The notes under the pieces were generated by a model, which saw nothing but the letters and a program-made list of their open reading frames with translations, was not told the DNA's origin and searched no databases. The position numbers and the translations under genes are program-made. This document shows positions 39,414-46,982 of a DNA stretch of 64,000 bases, one piece after another. This DNA is from Haemophilus parainfluenzae (GTDB taxonomy: Bacteria > Pseudomonadota > Gammaproteobacteria > Enterobacterales > Pasteurellaceae). The DNA is taken from the NCBI RefSeq assembly GCF_003253005.1, contig NZ_QEPZ01000001.1, positions 124,001 through 188,000 on the forward strand. The letters are read 5' to 3'. Each line of letters opens with the position of its first letter. The first letter of the stretch is position 1.

Positions 39414-40133
39414 TTATTTACATAATTCTTTTACTGACTCTACTAATGCTTCCATTTTTTCGTAAGAATTAATGCCATTTGGGCCACCAAAAAATGGGCA
39501 AACACAAATTAAAGTATCATTGTACTTGCGATAGAAGATATTAAATTCTTTCAACGCCTTAGTTTCATATACGGCTTCTCCAGTAAAAAATTTAAAGAAG
39601 TTATCTTTTTCAGTGACTCCCGTACAAATAATCACTTTAGGATTACATTCATCTATAAGTTGACGATAAAAAGCACCACGATTTTCAACACACCATTCTC
39701 TATATTCATCGAATGTTTCAAATCCTGTCATCTTAATGAATTGTTCATTCCATTGAATTGATGCTCTATTTTTGAAATTGATTGGTAACATATTTAGTTT
39801 AAAACCAATACCCTGTGGATAAAGCACATTATAAGTACTAACAAAATACTCATAGCTTTCACCACTTTTCCAATCTAAATTATAGTAATACCACAAAAAC
39901 CAACATAATTTTTGATTATATTGCGTAGTCCAACTACCATCAAAATCGTCCTCTAACCAAGAGTGCGGTATTAATTTAGGGATTAAACTAAATTTCTTAT
40001 AAAAATCATCAGGAGAAGCTTCATCACCAATCCCCCATTCTAACCCACAAAACCAAACATCTGAGTTAGGATTTCCGCCATCTCCTCCAGCGAAGGATAC
40101 TGCCACTTTTTTAAAATCTTCTGTTACCATCAT
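39414..40133 (-). CDS. Hypothetical protein, possibly uracil-DNA-glycosylase fold
   Basis: 239 residues. Segments DVWFCGLEWGIGDEASPDDF, KLNMLPINFKNRAS, PKVIICTGVTEKDNFFKFF and CPFFGGPNGIN follow the order of the UDG superfamily (N-terminal G-E motif, central N-P motif, C-terminal H/P-type motif), but no motif is a firm match. Starts seven bases after the OGFr-like gene, so shares its operon and operator 3. Soluble, no signal peptide. Function not assigned. Confidence 0.6.
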   Translation of the reverse strand: MMVTEDFKKVAVSFAGGDGGNPNSDVWFCGLEWGIGDEASPDDFYKKFSLIPKLIPHSWLEDDFDGSWTTQYNQKLCWFLWYYYNLDWKSGESYEYFVSTYNVLYPQGIGFKLNMLPINFKNRASIQWNEQFIKMTGFETFDEYREWCVENRGAFYRQLIDECNPKVIICTGVTEKDNFFKFFTGEAVYETKALKEFNIFYRKYNDTLICVCPFFGGPNGINSYEKMEALVESVKELCK

Positions 40134-40140
40134 TTTATCC

Positions 40141-40638
40141 TTATTGTTGAAGTAGATTTGCCCAAATTTCCATTGTTTCTTCTTGAATTACGCCTTTTTC
40201 TTGACCTAATTTTATTGCCAGTTGCTGTAAACTTTTAGCCAACTCAGGATGACCGCAATAATTTAAACTACGAATGATGCGGGAAATCTTCTTACTTTCA
40301 TGCCCGATATTACGTAGCCAAACTTTACGTTCACTCAATTCTGTTTTTGGGAATATTTTATTATCTTCACGATATAAACAGAAGTAATCCAGAATAATAT
40401 CAATAGAATGTAAATATTTATTTTGAATTACTTCATCTCCAATAAAAATAGCTAGATCTTCTTCGTTAAAAACCGGTACTGAACGATTCCATTTGGAACT
40501 TTCAGTAACAGGTAAAAGCCAAGGAATATAAAAATAAGCATCGCCAATAATTCTTTTGGGCATCGCCCAAACATCTTGCAAAGATAAATTATATTGGTTT
40601 TTTCTTTGCTCTAAATAAAATTCAATTACGGGGTGCAT
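40141..40638 (-). CDS. OGFr-like conserved domain protein
   Basis: 165 residues from MHPVIEFYLEQRKNQYNLSL. The stretch YFYIPWLLPVTESSKWNRSV and the downstream IGHESKKISRIIRSLNYCG resemble the opioid-growth-factor-receptor N-terminal domain (yIQWLFP... and ...rI(l)RSL), found in scattered bacteria with unknown function. The frame is open further upstream to 40806, but that would overlap the Sir2 gene and operator 3. The ATG at 40638 has CGAGA before it and lies 21 bases after the predicted start point. First gene of a two-gene operon. Confidence 0.62.
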   Translation of the reverse strand: MHPVIEFYLEQRKNQYNLSLQDVWAMPKRIIGDAYFYIPWLLPVTESSKWNRSVPVFNEEDLAIFIGDEVIQNKYLHSIDIILDYFCLYREDNKIFPKTELSERKVWLRNIGHESKKISRIIRSLNYCGHPELAKSLQQLAIKLGQEKGVIQEETMEIWANLLQQ

Positions 40639-40665
40639 ACATTTCTCGTTAATTAATAAACAATA

Positions 40666-40698
40666 AAATAGCACAGCATAGCGACAATTCGTGTCGTT
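40666..40698 (-). promoter_or_regulatory. Island operator-promoter 3 (OGFr-like/UDG-like operon)
   Basis: Inverted repeat GCGACAATTCGTGTCGTT (40681-40698) with CTATTT (40671-40666) at 9 bp, or TATTTT at 10 bp, on the minus strand. Same geometry as the other copies. Confidence 0.7.
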
Positions 40699-40750
40699 AA
40701 AAAATAACAACATAAAAATCGCTATTTGTTTAAAAAGTGCGGTCAGTTTT

Positions 40751-41452
40751 CTATGATTTTTTAATTTTCTCCAATAACTCGGCGACCACTTTAGGAACGC
40801 CCTCACCCGCTTTTTCTTTTATTGCAATCACTTTCTTACGAACAAATCCTGTATTGGGATTAGGATCGATCAAATAGATAAGTGAACCGTATGGAGCTAG
40901 ATTTACTAATCCATTAGCTGGATAAACTTGTAATGAAGTGCCAATAACAATCACAATATCTGCCTTTTTCACTAACTTTTCTGCTTTAGGAAACATTGGT
41001 ACATTTTCCCCAAAAAAGACTATATGTGGACGCATTGGATGACCGTGATTATCCTTATCCTCTAACAGTTGATCACCCAAACATGGAACAATGTAATCGG
41101 TATTAAAACTACTGCGCGCTTTATTCAATTCACCATGTAAATGGAGTACGTTAGTACTTCCCGCTCGCTCATGTAAATCATCCACATTTTGAGTGATTAT
41201 ATGAACTTCATAAAATTCTTCCAATTCAACCAAAGCTAAGTGTGCTGCATTAGGCTCTGCAGCTTGAGCATTACGACGTCGTTCATTATAAAACTCTAAT
41301 ACTTTTGCGCGGTTTATCTTTAAGGCTTCGGGCGTACAAACTTCTTCTACTTTATGCCCTGCCCACAAACCATCTTCTGCTCTAAAAGTTGGAATACCAC
41401 TTTCGGCACTAATGCCAGCACCGGTTAATACTACGCAAATTGGTTTTGTCAT
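40751..41452 (-). CDS. Sir2-family NAD-dependent deacylase (CobB-like)
   Basis: 233 residues from MTKPICVVLTGAGISAESG; GGAGAAAAT precedes this ATG. Motifs GAGISAESGIPTFR, TQNVDDLHERAG, HLHGEL (catalytic His), FFGENVP, VIGTSLQVYPANGL and LIDPNP are complete. The zinc ribbon is missing: between HGEL and FFGE there is no CxxC and only one Cys (VPCLG). Zinc-less sirtuin forms are known. Divergent in type from the frameshifted Sir2 of the same island. No island operator directly upstream. An uptake signal sits near its end. Confidence 0.9.
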   Translation of the reverse strand: MTKPICVVLTGAGISAESGIPTFRAEDGLWAGHKVEEVCTPEALKINRAKVLEFYNERRRNAQAAEPNAAHLALVELEEFYEVHIITQNVDDLHERAGSTNVLHLHGELNKARSSFNTDYIVPCLGDQLLEDKDNHGHPMRPHIVFFGENVPMFPKAEKLVKKADIVIVIGTSLQVYPANGLVNLAPYGSLIYLIDPNPNTGFVRKKVIAIKEKAGEGVPKVVAELLEKIKKS

Positions 41453-41584
41453 ATTTTCTCCATTATCAATTCGTAACAATATAAATTGTCTTTACTATCC
41501 TAATTCAAGGAGTAAAACTAAACTTATTTTAGCTCATTTATCTATTAAACTTAGTTAAGTTTTTATGGTAGCTAACTTAATTTA

Positions 41585-43219
41585 TTAATCATTATTTTTT
41601 TGTAAAAATCTCCAATTATACCCATGTGGAAAGTTTTTATGAGTAAATATTGAATAATCCTCTATATTCAAACCTAACTCTAAATATTTTAAATTATTCA
41701 ATGAAAGTAATGGATGATAATTTTTTATTGAATTTCCATCTAAGTTGAGACAGACCAAATTAGTTAATCTAGATATATAACTTATATTATTGATATTACA
41801 ATCTGAAACATTAAGATCTTTTAATTTTGTTAACTTTTTAAGTTTTTTTATTTCAATTTCATCAAGTGCATTACCAGATAAATTTAGTGCTTGTAATTCT
41901 TTCATTTTTTCTAAAAATGAGATATTTTGAATATTTTGATTTACTAAATCTAAATCTTTTAAATAAACTTTATCTATTAATACTGACAAATCATTAATTG
42001 TTTTAGAGTTTCTATAACCGCCTAGACTCAGATACTCTATTCTTAGAACATTTATTAATGGTGATATATCATCAATTGGATTATCATATAAATCAAGTTC
42101 AATTAAATTAACTTGATTTCTTAATGGTTCTATATTGGTTATTCCACAATTTTGAAGATAAACATATTTCAAACTATTTAATTTTCTTAAAGATGATAAA
42201 GACTTTATATTACAACAAGTTGCATTAATCCATTCCAAATGCTTACAATACTCCAAACCCTTAATACTGTCTAAATTAGAGTATTCAAATGAAATTTTTT
42301 TTAAATTTTTACAAAATCTTACTGAGTAAAAATTTTTTATTTTATTAGTATTATCATCAAATCTAAGAAATTCTAATTTAGTTAATGACTTAAGAAAATC
42401 AAAATCTAAATAGCCATCAACATTACATTGGCTAACATCTAAACTTTTTAAATTGTTAAATTTCTTTAATAAATGAAGATCTTTAAATATATTACCTTCA
42501 AGATTAAGACTTTCTAAATTAGATGCAATAGGTATAATAGGTTTTATACTTGGCTCCCAGATATGTCCTATATTTAGATGTTTTAGATTTTTTAATTTAT
42601 ATAAACAATTAAAATCAAAATTATAACAGAAACTGACATCCAGTTCATTTATCTGATTTAAATTACTAATAACTTTATTAAAGCTACGATCTACTCTACT
42701 GCCAGATATAGATAGAGATTTCAAATTAGTAATATATTTCAGATTTTTTAAATCATCAATCTTTGGTGATTTTATTTTTATTTTCTTTAAATTAATTAGC
42801 TTATCTATTTTGAAATTTATTTCATAAGCATTTAATTCCTCTAATCTAGTTAAACTTTCAATTTCTCTTATATTACTAATTTTACAATAACCTAAAGTTA
42901 ATTTCTTTATATTTTTTAATCGTTCAAAAGGAAATAATTTAAAGCTATGTGATTCTATATATAACTCTTCTATTTGCTCTAGAAGTGGTAACCAATTTTC
43001 AGGAATTGAATTAAATTTATAGAAATCAATATCTTGTATTATCAATGATTTCAGATTCTTCAATTTTTCTATGTAGTCAAATTTCTCAATAAAATCCTGA
43101 TGTGTTCGGCTATAACTAAGAATATCGTAGTTTCCCACAATATTTGCATATAAAATCTTTTTCAAAAATTTATCTGATTTTTCCCAAACATCACGTAATT
43201 CTTGTTCTTTTTTATTCAT
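41585..43219 (-). CDS. Cytoplasmic leucine-rich-repeat protein
   Basis: 544 residues built almost wholly of about 20 leucine-rich repeats of 22-24 residues (for example LTKLKDLNVSDCNINNISYI and LTNLVCLNLDGNSIKNYHPL), like the SDS22/internalin consensus. N-terminal 40 residues are helical (NKKEQELRDVWEKSDKFL). No signal peptide or anchor, so it stays in the cytoplasm. Strongly AT-rich and low in uptake signals, pointing to recent acquisition. AAAGAGG precedes the ATG, and operator 4 drives it. Protein-interaction role inferred from fold only. Confidence 0.85.
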   Translation of the reverse strand: MNKKEQELRDVWEKSDKFLKKILYANIVGNYDILSYSRTHQDFIEKFDYIEKLKNLKSLIIQDIDFYKFNSIPENWLPLLEQIEELYIESHSFKLFPFERLKNIKKLTLGYCKISNIREIESLTRLEELNAYEINFKIDKLINLKKIKIKSPKIDDLKNLKYITNLKSLSISGSRVDRSFNKVISNLNQINELDVSFCYNFDFNCLYKLKNLKHLNIGHIWEPSIKPIIPIASNLESLNLEGNIFKDLHLLKKFNNLKSLDVSQCNVDGYLDFDFLKSLTKLEFLRFDDNTNKIKNFYSVRFCKNLKKISFEYSNLDSIKGLEYCKHLEWINATCCNIKSLSSLRKLNSLKYVYLQNCGITNIEPLRNQVNLIELDLYDNPIDDISPLINVLRIEYLSLGGYRNSKTINDLSVLIDKVYLKDLDLVNQNIQNISFLEKMKELQALNLSGNALDEIEIKKLKKLTKLKDLNVSDCNINNISYISRLTNLVCLNLDGNSIKNYHPLLSLNNLKYLELGLNIEDYSIFTHKNFPHGYNWRFLQKNND

Positions 43220-43253
43220 GTAAAACCTCTTTTTTTATTTTTTCTTTACAAGA

Positions 43254-43286
43254 ATAATAATTAAACATACGACATTTTATGTCGCT
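43254..43286 (-). promoter_or_regulatory. Island operator-promoter 4 (LRR gene)
   Basis: Inverted repeat ACGACATTTTATGTCGCT (43269-43286), the opposite orientation of the slightly asymmetric repeat, with TATTAT (43259-43254) 9 bp away on the minus strand. The start point would be 28 bases before the LRR ATG. Confidence 0.7.
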
Positions 43287-43365
43287 ATAAAATATAAGTA
43301 ATAAAAAATCCCTTTCATTTTTATGAAAGGGATTTCAAACTACGCATTTATTATCACATATAACA

Positions 43366-43998
43366 TTAATTATTATCTATTTTTTTAATTAATGATTCTA
43401 TTGCATTCTTATGATCTTCTTCTATTTTTCCTTGAGGGTGAGCACTATGAATATAATAAACACCATTTAATTCATACAGAATTGAAGATGTATTACCCCA
43501 TTTTTCTTCTGAAATATATTTTCCACTAGGTAGATCTAAAATATCCCAATCAGATGTAAAAAGGATTACAACTTTAGGTTTTAAAATATCGATTTCTGTT
43601 AATAATATTTTTTTACAAATATCTTTCTGTTTATAAAATTCAGCATTATTTGGATTTCCTTTATCTGCTGGCGCTACTTTACATAAATTGGACCATGCTA
43701 TATATTTATACCAATTTTGAGGAAAATAACTGTGAGCAATATTTTCAGTAACTCTCCAAAAAGCAGATTTTGAAGTGTTGTACTCGCTATCATTTCCCTT
43801 TTGATCTTCAACCCATTTTAAGGGATCTTCTGATTCATTAGTAAAATCAGCAAATAATTCTTCTGCACTAGAAGAAATCCCCCAGCCATTTGTTGCTTTT
43901 CCAACAAAAAGCAATCCGTGATTTTCTTTCCATTCACTACCAATTTGTACATAAAAAGGTGATAGATGCTCTTTAAATGCCTCATTCCCAAATTCCAT
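43366..43998 (-). CDS. Uracil-DNA-glycosylase-like protein with frameshifted N-terminus
   Basis: 210 residues from the first in-frame ATG. GLLFVGKATNGWG, IAWSNLCKVAPADKGNP, PKVVILFTSDWDIL and IHSAHPQGK follow UDG-superfamily order, with the final HP-type motif. The true start is probably 44060: GGAG there precedes ATG CAT CCT GCA TTA AAA and then TAA. One extra A in the A4 run (44043-44046) would join MHPALKIKLKEKLL to the visible protein. As it stands, initiation must occur internally or the gene is inactive. Very AT-rich. Confidence 0.6.
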   Translation of the reverse strand: MEFGNEAFKEHLSPFYVQIGSEWKENHGLLFVGKATNGWGISSSAEELFADFTNESEDPLKWVEDQKGNDSEYNTSKSAFWRVTENIAHSYFPQNWYKYIAWSNLCKVAPADKGNPNNAEFYKQKDICKKILLTEIDILKPKVVILFTSDWDILDLPSGKYISEEKWGNTSSILYELNGVYYIHSAHPQGKIEEDHKNAIESLIKKIDNN

Positions 43999-44113
43999 GT
44001 ACAGTTCATCATATAAGGGAAGTAACTTTTCTTTAAGTTTTATTTTAATGCAGGATGCATACTATGTTCTCCGTATTTGTTTAGTTAATGGATTTTTTTC
44101 GATTAGAATTATA

Positions 44114-44971
44114 CTAATAAATATAAATTACACAAGATATAGACATAGGATTTTTATCTAATAAATCTTTATATTTACCAGTAACATAAACCTCTTCACC
44201 TTGCTTTAAATTAAATTCATAACAATATATCTTGTCATTAAATTTTATTGATGTTTTTTCATCTTCTATTTTCTTGTTTATTATTACTGGAAGGTTTTTA
44301 AAATAAGAATTAAATTCAATGCTATGACTATTAGTAAAAATCTTAGTATAACCAGTTTCTTTTTTCACTAATACAATAGAAAAAATATCTGATTGACAAA
44401 AATTAGTATCTCTTATTAATTTATTTATTTTTTTATCTAAATAATTTAAAGTTTTCTGGCTTAATTCCGTTTCTTTATAAACTGAATTAATTATGCAATT
44501 CATTGAATTGCTTGCATAAGAGTTATTTAGAGTAATAAGATCAACTGCATTATTAATAAAATTATGTAAATCATTTATTCTAACATCAATTTTGCTTGTA
44601 CTAATTTTCTCTGCATGTACCTCATAATCAAATAAAATAGAAATATTTCCGTAACATACTAATGTAAATAATACATCAACTAGATCCACTATAACTTTCT
44701 CATCTTTATAATCTATAATATCTTCTAAGATTTTTTCTAAAAAATAAGATTTATTTTTTTGAAAACCACTTTCAAATAAAATATTTTTTATATAATCAAA
44801 AAAGATTGAAAACATTTTACATTCAATAAACGTCTTTACATTTTCTATATCTATATAATGATGATAAATTGGAGCAACTTGAGTTATAGGTTGAGCAATA
44901 TTAGAAAAGTATGGACGTTCATAATTTATATAAAATCCATCTCCACGGCTAATTAACTGAAAATCCCCCAT
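44114..44971 (-). CDS. Hypothetical protein of the accessory island
   Basis: 285 residues from MGDFQLISRGDGFYINYERP. A TTG start 18 bases earlier is possible, but AAGG nine bases before the ATG supports 44971. The sequence is rich in Ile, Asn, Lys and Tyr, is soluble and has no recognisable motif. The C-terminal part (KGEEVYVTGKYKDL-like segment, seen as LKQGEEVYVTGKYKDLLDK) may be a beta-barrel fold. Lies 20 bases after the NT5C-like gene, probably in its operon behind operator 5. No family recognised. Confidence 0.65.
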   Translation of the reverse strand: MGDFQLISRGDGFYINYERPYFSNIAQPITQVAPIYHHYIDIENVKTFIECKMFSIFFDYIKNILFESGFQKNKSYFLEKILEDIIDYKDEKVIVDLVDVLFTLVCYGNISILFDYEVHAEKISTSKIDVRINDLHNFINNAVDLITLNNSYASNSMNCIINSVYKETELSQKTLNYLDKKINKLIRDTNFCQSDIFSIVLVKKETGYTKIFTNSHSIEFNSYFKNLPVIINKKIEDEKTSIKFNDKIYCYEFNLKQGEEVYVTGKYKDLLDKNPMSISCVIYIY

Positions 44972-44990
44972 ATATTTACCTTGAATCAAT

Positions 44991-45878
44991 TTATGCTCTA
45001 ACTCTCAAGATTTCATCAACCTGTCTATCTCTCGCCATCATGCCAAATATATTCCCTGCTTTATAAAGTGGTTGATAATTATAGCTTTCAATATGTAAGA
45101 ATGACTTATCTGAAAGGCGTTGGAAATATTGTTTTAGCTGTGATTTTGAGCGTAATAACACGTCATATTCGGCTTGAATATGAGCACACATTGTTTCAAT
45201 ACGCATTTTAAACTCATCACTGAGATAAGGGCTGATAATTAAATAGACCGTTTTGTGTTCGGTTGCTGTTTCATCCGCATAAATACAGGCTAAATTAAAC
45301 ACTTGCCATTTATAGCGATCCGCAAAAGCACCAATGACTCGGCTTTGCTCCTCATTTTCAACTTGCACAAGTGCGGCTGATTTTTTTAAACAATCTTGCA
45401 AAATGTCACTTGGTGTAAAAGGCCCACAATCTAAGTAAGAGAGTACACAGTTCCAGTTAGCAAATTGTTCAGTACCAAAATGTAAGTGTTTGCCTTCGAA
45501 TTTATCCGCCCCATTTTTAGTGCGATCATCAATTAAATAATCGCCTTGGTTCAGGTTTTTATGGTGAGATAAAATTAACCGCTTGTATAATGCCGAGCCT
45601 TTTTCTTCACCGAAATAATGCTGAATCCATTTTACTTTATCACTCCAAGCGGAAGGATTATGCCAAGGTGCAGTAGAAAGCACATAAATATGATATTTCT
45701 TCATCAATTTATGAACGGCAGAAATCGCGTTTGGCATTGGTTCCATTAAGCTAAAAATACCCTCTACTTCATCATATCGACCTTCATATTCTCGCTTGGT
45801 TTTATCATCTAGTTTTGCAATACCTGATGGAAAATCTACCATCACATTATCCATATCAATATAAACAATTTTCTTCAT
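44991..45878 (-). CDS. HAD-superfamily phosphatase, 5'(3')-deoxyribonucleotidase (NT5C) type
   Basis: 295 residues. The N-terminal 160 match the NT5C family: motif I DMDNVMVDF, motif II YVLSTAPWHN, and the acidic motif IDDRTKNGADKF, suggesting dephosphorylation of (deoxy)nucleoside monophosphates. The C-terminal 130 residues (QSRVIGAFADRYKWQVFNLA onward) are an extra domain I do not recognise. Directly follows the WYL regulator, with operator 5 overlapping that gene's stop codon. Confidence 0.8.
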   Translation of the reverse strand: MKKIVYIDMDNVMVDFPSGIAKLDDKTKREYEGRYDEVEGIFSLMEPMPNAISAVHKLMKKYHIYVLSTAPWHNPSAWSDKVKWIQHYFGEEKGSALYKRLILSHHKNLNQGDYLIDDRTKNGADKFEGKHLHFGTEQFANWNCVLSYLDCGPFTPSDILQDCLKKSAALVQVENEEQSRVIGAFADRYKWQVFNLACIYADETATEHKTVYLIISPYLSDEFKMRIETMCAHIQAEYDVLLRSKSQLKQYFQRLSDKSFLHIESYNYQPLYKAGNIFGMMARDRQVDEILRVRA

Positions 45879-45905
45879 TTTAATGCCCTCTCTGTTGATG
45901 GCTTA

Positions 45906-45938
45906 ATGATAAAAGATGAAGCGACAATTCATGTCGTT
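45906..45938 (-). promoter_or_regulatory. Island operator-promoter 5 (NT5C-like gene)
   Basis: Inverted repeat GCGACAATTCATGTCGTT (45921-45938) with TATCAT (45911-45906) at 9 bp on the minus strand. It overlaps the WYL gene stop codon. The start point would be about 21 bases before the NT5C ATG. Confidence 0.75.
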
Positions 45939-46890
45939 AGGTATTTTTGTCTAAATAAGTGCGGTCAATTTCTTGGTAATCTTCACCAAAATGGGCAATC
46001 CACCACTCCAGCATAGCGCTCTCAATCACGGTAGCGGAAATTTCATATTCAGAGCCATAATCTTTTACTGTTTGATCGGTTGATAATGGTGTTTCTGTCA
46101 AAAAGCCACCTGTTTTTTTATCAATACGGAAAGTTAGGCGAATTTTCTTACCTGAACTAAAACCAAAATTTTGACTTTCAATATGCGTTTTTAGGCTAAA
46201 TTTCGGGCGTTCAAATTGCATTGTACTGACATTAACTGAGATAAATCGGTGTAATGCAAGATGTCTAATCGCTCCACTCTCATATTGAACTACCAAATAA
46301 GTACTTGGGCCTTGTTGCACTAATGCAAGAGGTTTAACTTGAGCATCGCGTATATTTCCATCATTCTTACGATAGCTCATGTTAATGTATTTATTATGAT
46401 AAAGAGCAATACTTACTTTATTGAATACTTCAGGATCAATCTTTGCAGGTAATAATGGCTGGCTAGTAGGAGCAATCCCAGCTTTATTCAACCACTCAGA
46501 GGCTTCCTTTTTCTGATTTTTACCATAAGCCAAATTATATTCAGCCTGTTTAAAAAAACCGTCCATCGATTGCATAATATTGGTTGGCAAAATACCGGTT
46601 AAATATTGCTTTGCCAACATCAACACTAACGATTGTTGTTCGTTTAAAATTGGCATATCCAAGCCTTTCGCATCAGGCTTCCAGCGATAACTATAGGGCT
46701 TATCATTGGTATTGCAGTCAATTTCAAACTGCTCACATAACGTATTTAGTGCACGCTGAATACTGCGCAAATCCCGCTCGATGCCTAATGCAAGCAATTT
46801 CTCTCGCAATTCTAATGAGCTGATGGAATAGTTTTTCGGAATTAAACGTAATAGTTCGAGGTAGAATTTTAGGGAAGATGATTCGGACAT
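45937..46890 (-). CDS. WYL-domain transcriptional regulator
   Basis: 317 residues from MSESSSLKFYLELLRLIPKN. N-terminal winged helix (about 5-60, with ELREKLLALGIERDLRSIQR), a central WYL domain (about 160-235: INMSYRKNDGNIRDAQVKPL, LVVQYESGAIRHLALHRF) and a C-terminal extension (KIRLTFRIDKKTGGFL, MLEWWIAHFGEDYQEI). The layout is that of BrxR/CapW repressors and PafBC/DriD activators that sense nucleic acid. GAGG before 46890 sets the start. It is the only dedicated regulator of the island and so the candidate for the five repeats; its own promoter lacks one. Confidence 0.88.
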   Translation of the reverse strand: MSESSSLKFYLELLRLIPKNYSISSLELREKLLALGIERDLRSIQRALNTLCEQFEIDCNTNDKPYSYRWKPDAKGLDMPILNEQQSLVLMLAKQYLTGILPTNIMQSMDGFFKQAEYNLAYGKNQKKEASEWLNKAGIAPTSQPLLPAKIDPEVFNKVSIALYHNKYINMSYRKNDGNIRDAQVKPLALVQQGPSTYLVVQYESGAIRHLALHRFISVNVSTMQFERPKFSLKTHIESQNFGFSSGKKIRLTFRIDKKTGGFLTETPLSTDQTVKDYGSEYEISATVIESAMLEWWIAHFGEDYQEIDRTYLDKNT

Positions 46891-46929
46891 AATTGCCTCA
46901 TAAATAAAAATATTTTCTTTAATCATATA

Positions 46930-46962
46930 AAAAATCGGGCAATTTTTAAACTGCCCGATTTG
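46930..46962 (-). terminator. Terminator after artM
   Basis: AATCGGGCA and TGCCCGATT pair around an A/T loop, followed by T6 on the minus strand; it ends the art operon. Confidence 0.8.
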
Positions 46963-46982
46963 TTTCTATTTTTGACCGCACT

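Noticed and set aside
40639-40806. Longer N-terminus for the OGFr-like gene
   Set aside because: It would overlap the Sir2 gene and translate operator-promoter 3; the ATG at 40638 fits the predicted start point.
30823-46962. Island as an integrated prophage or ICE
   Set aside because: No integrase, recombinase, structural, replication or conjugation genes and no flanking direct repeats were seen.
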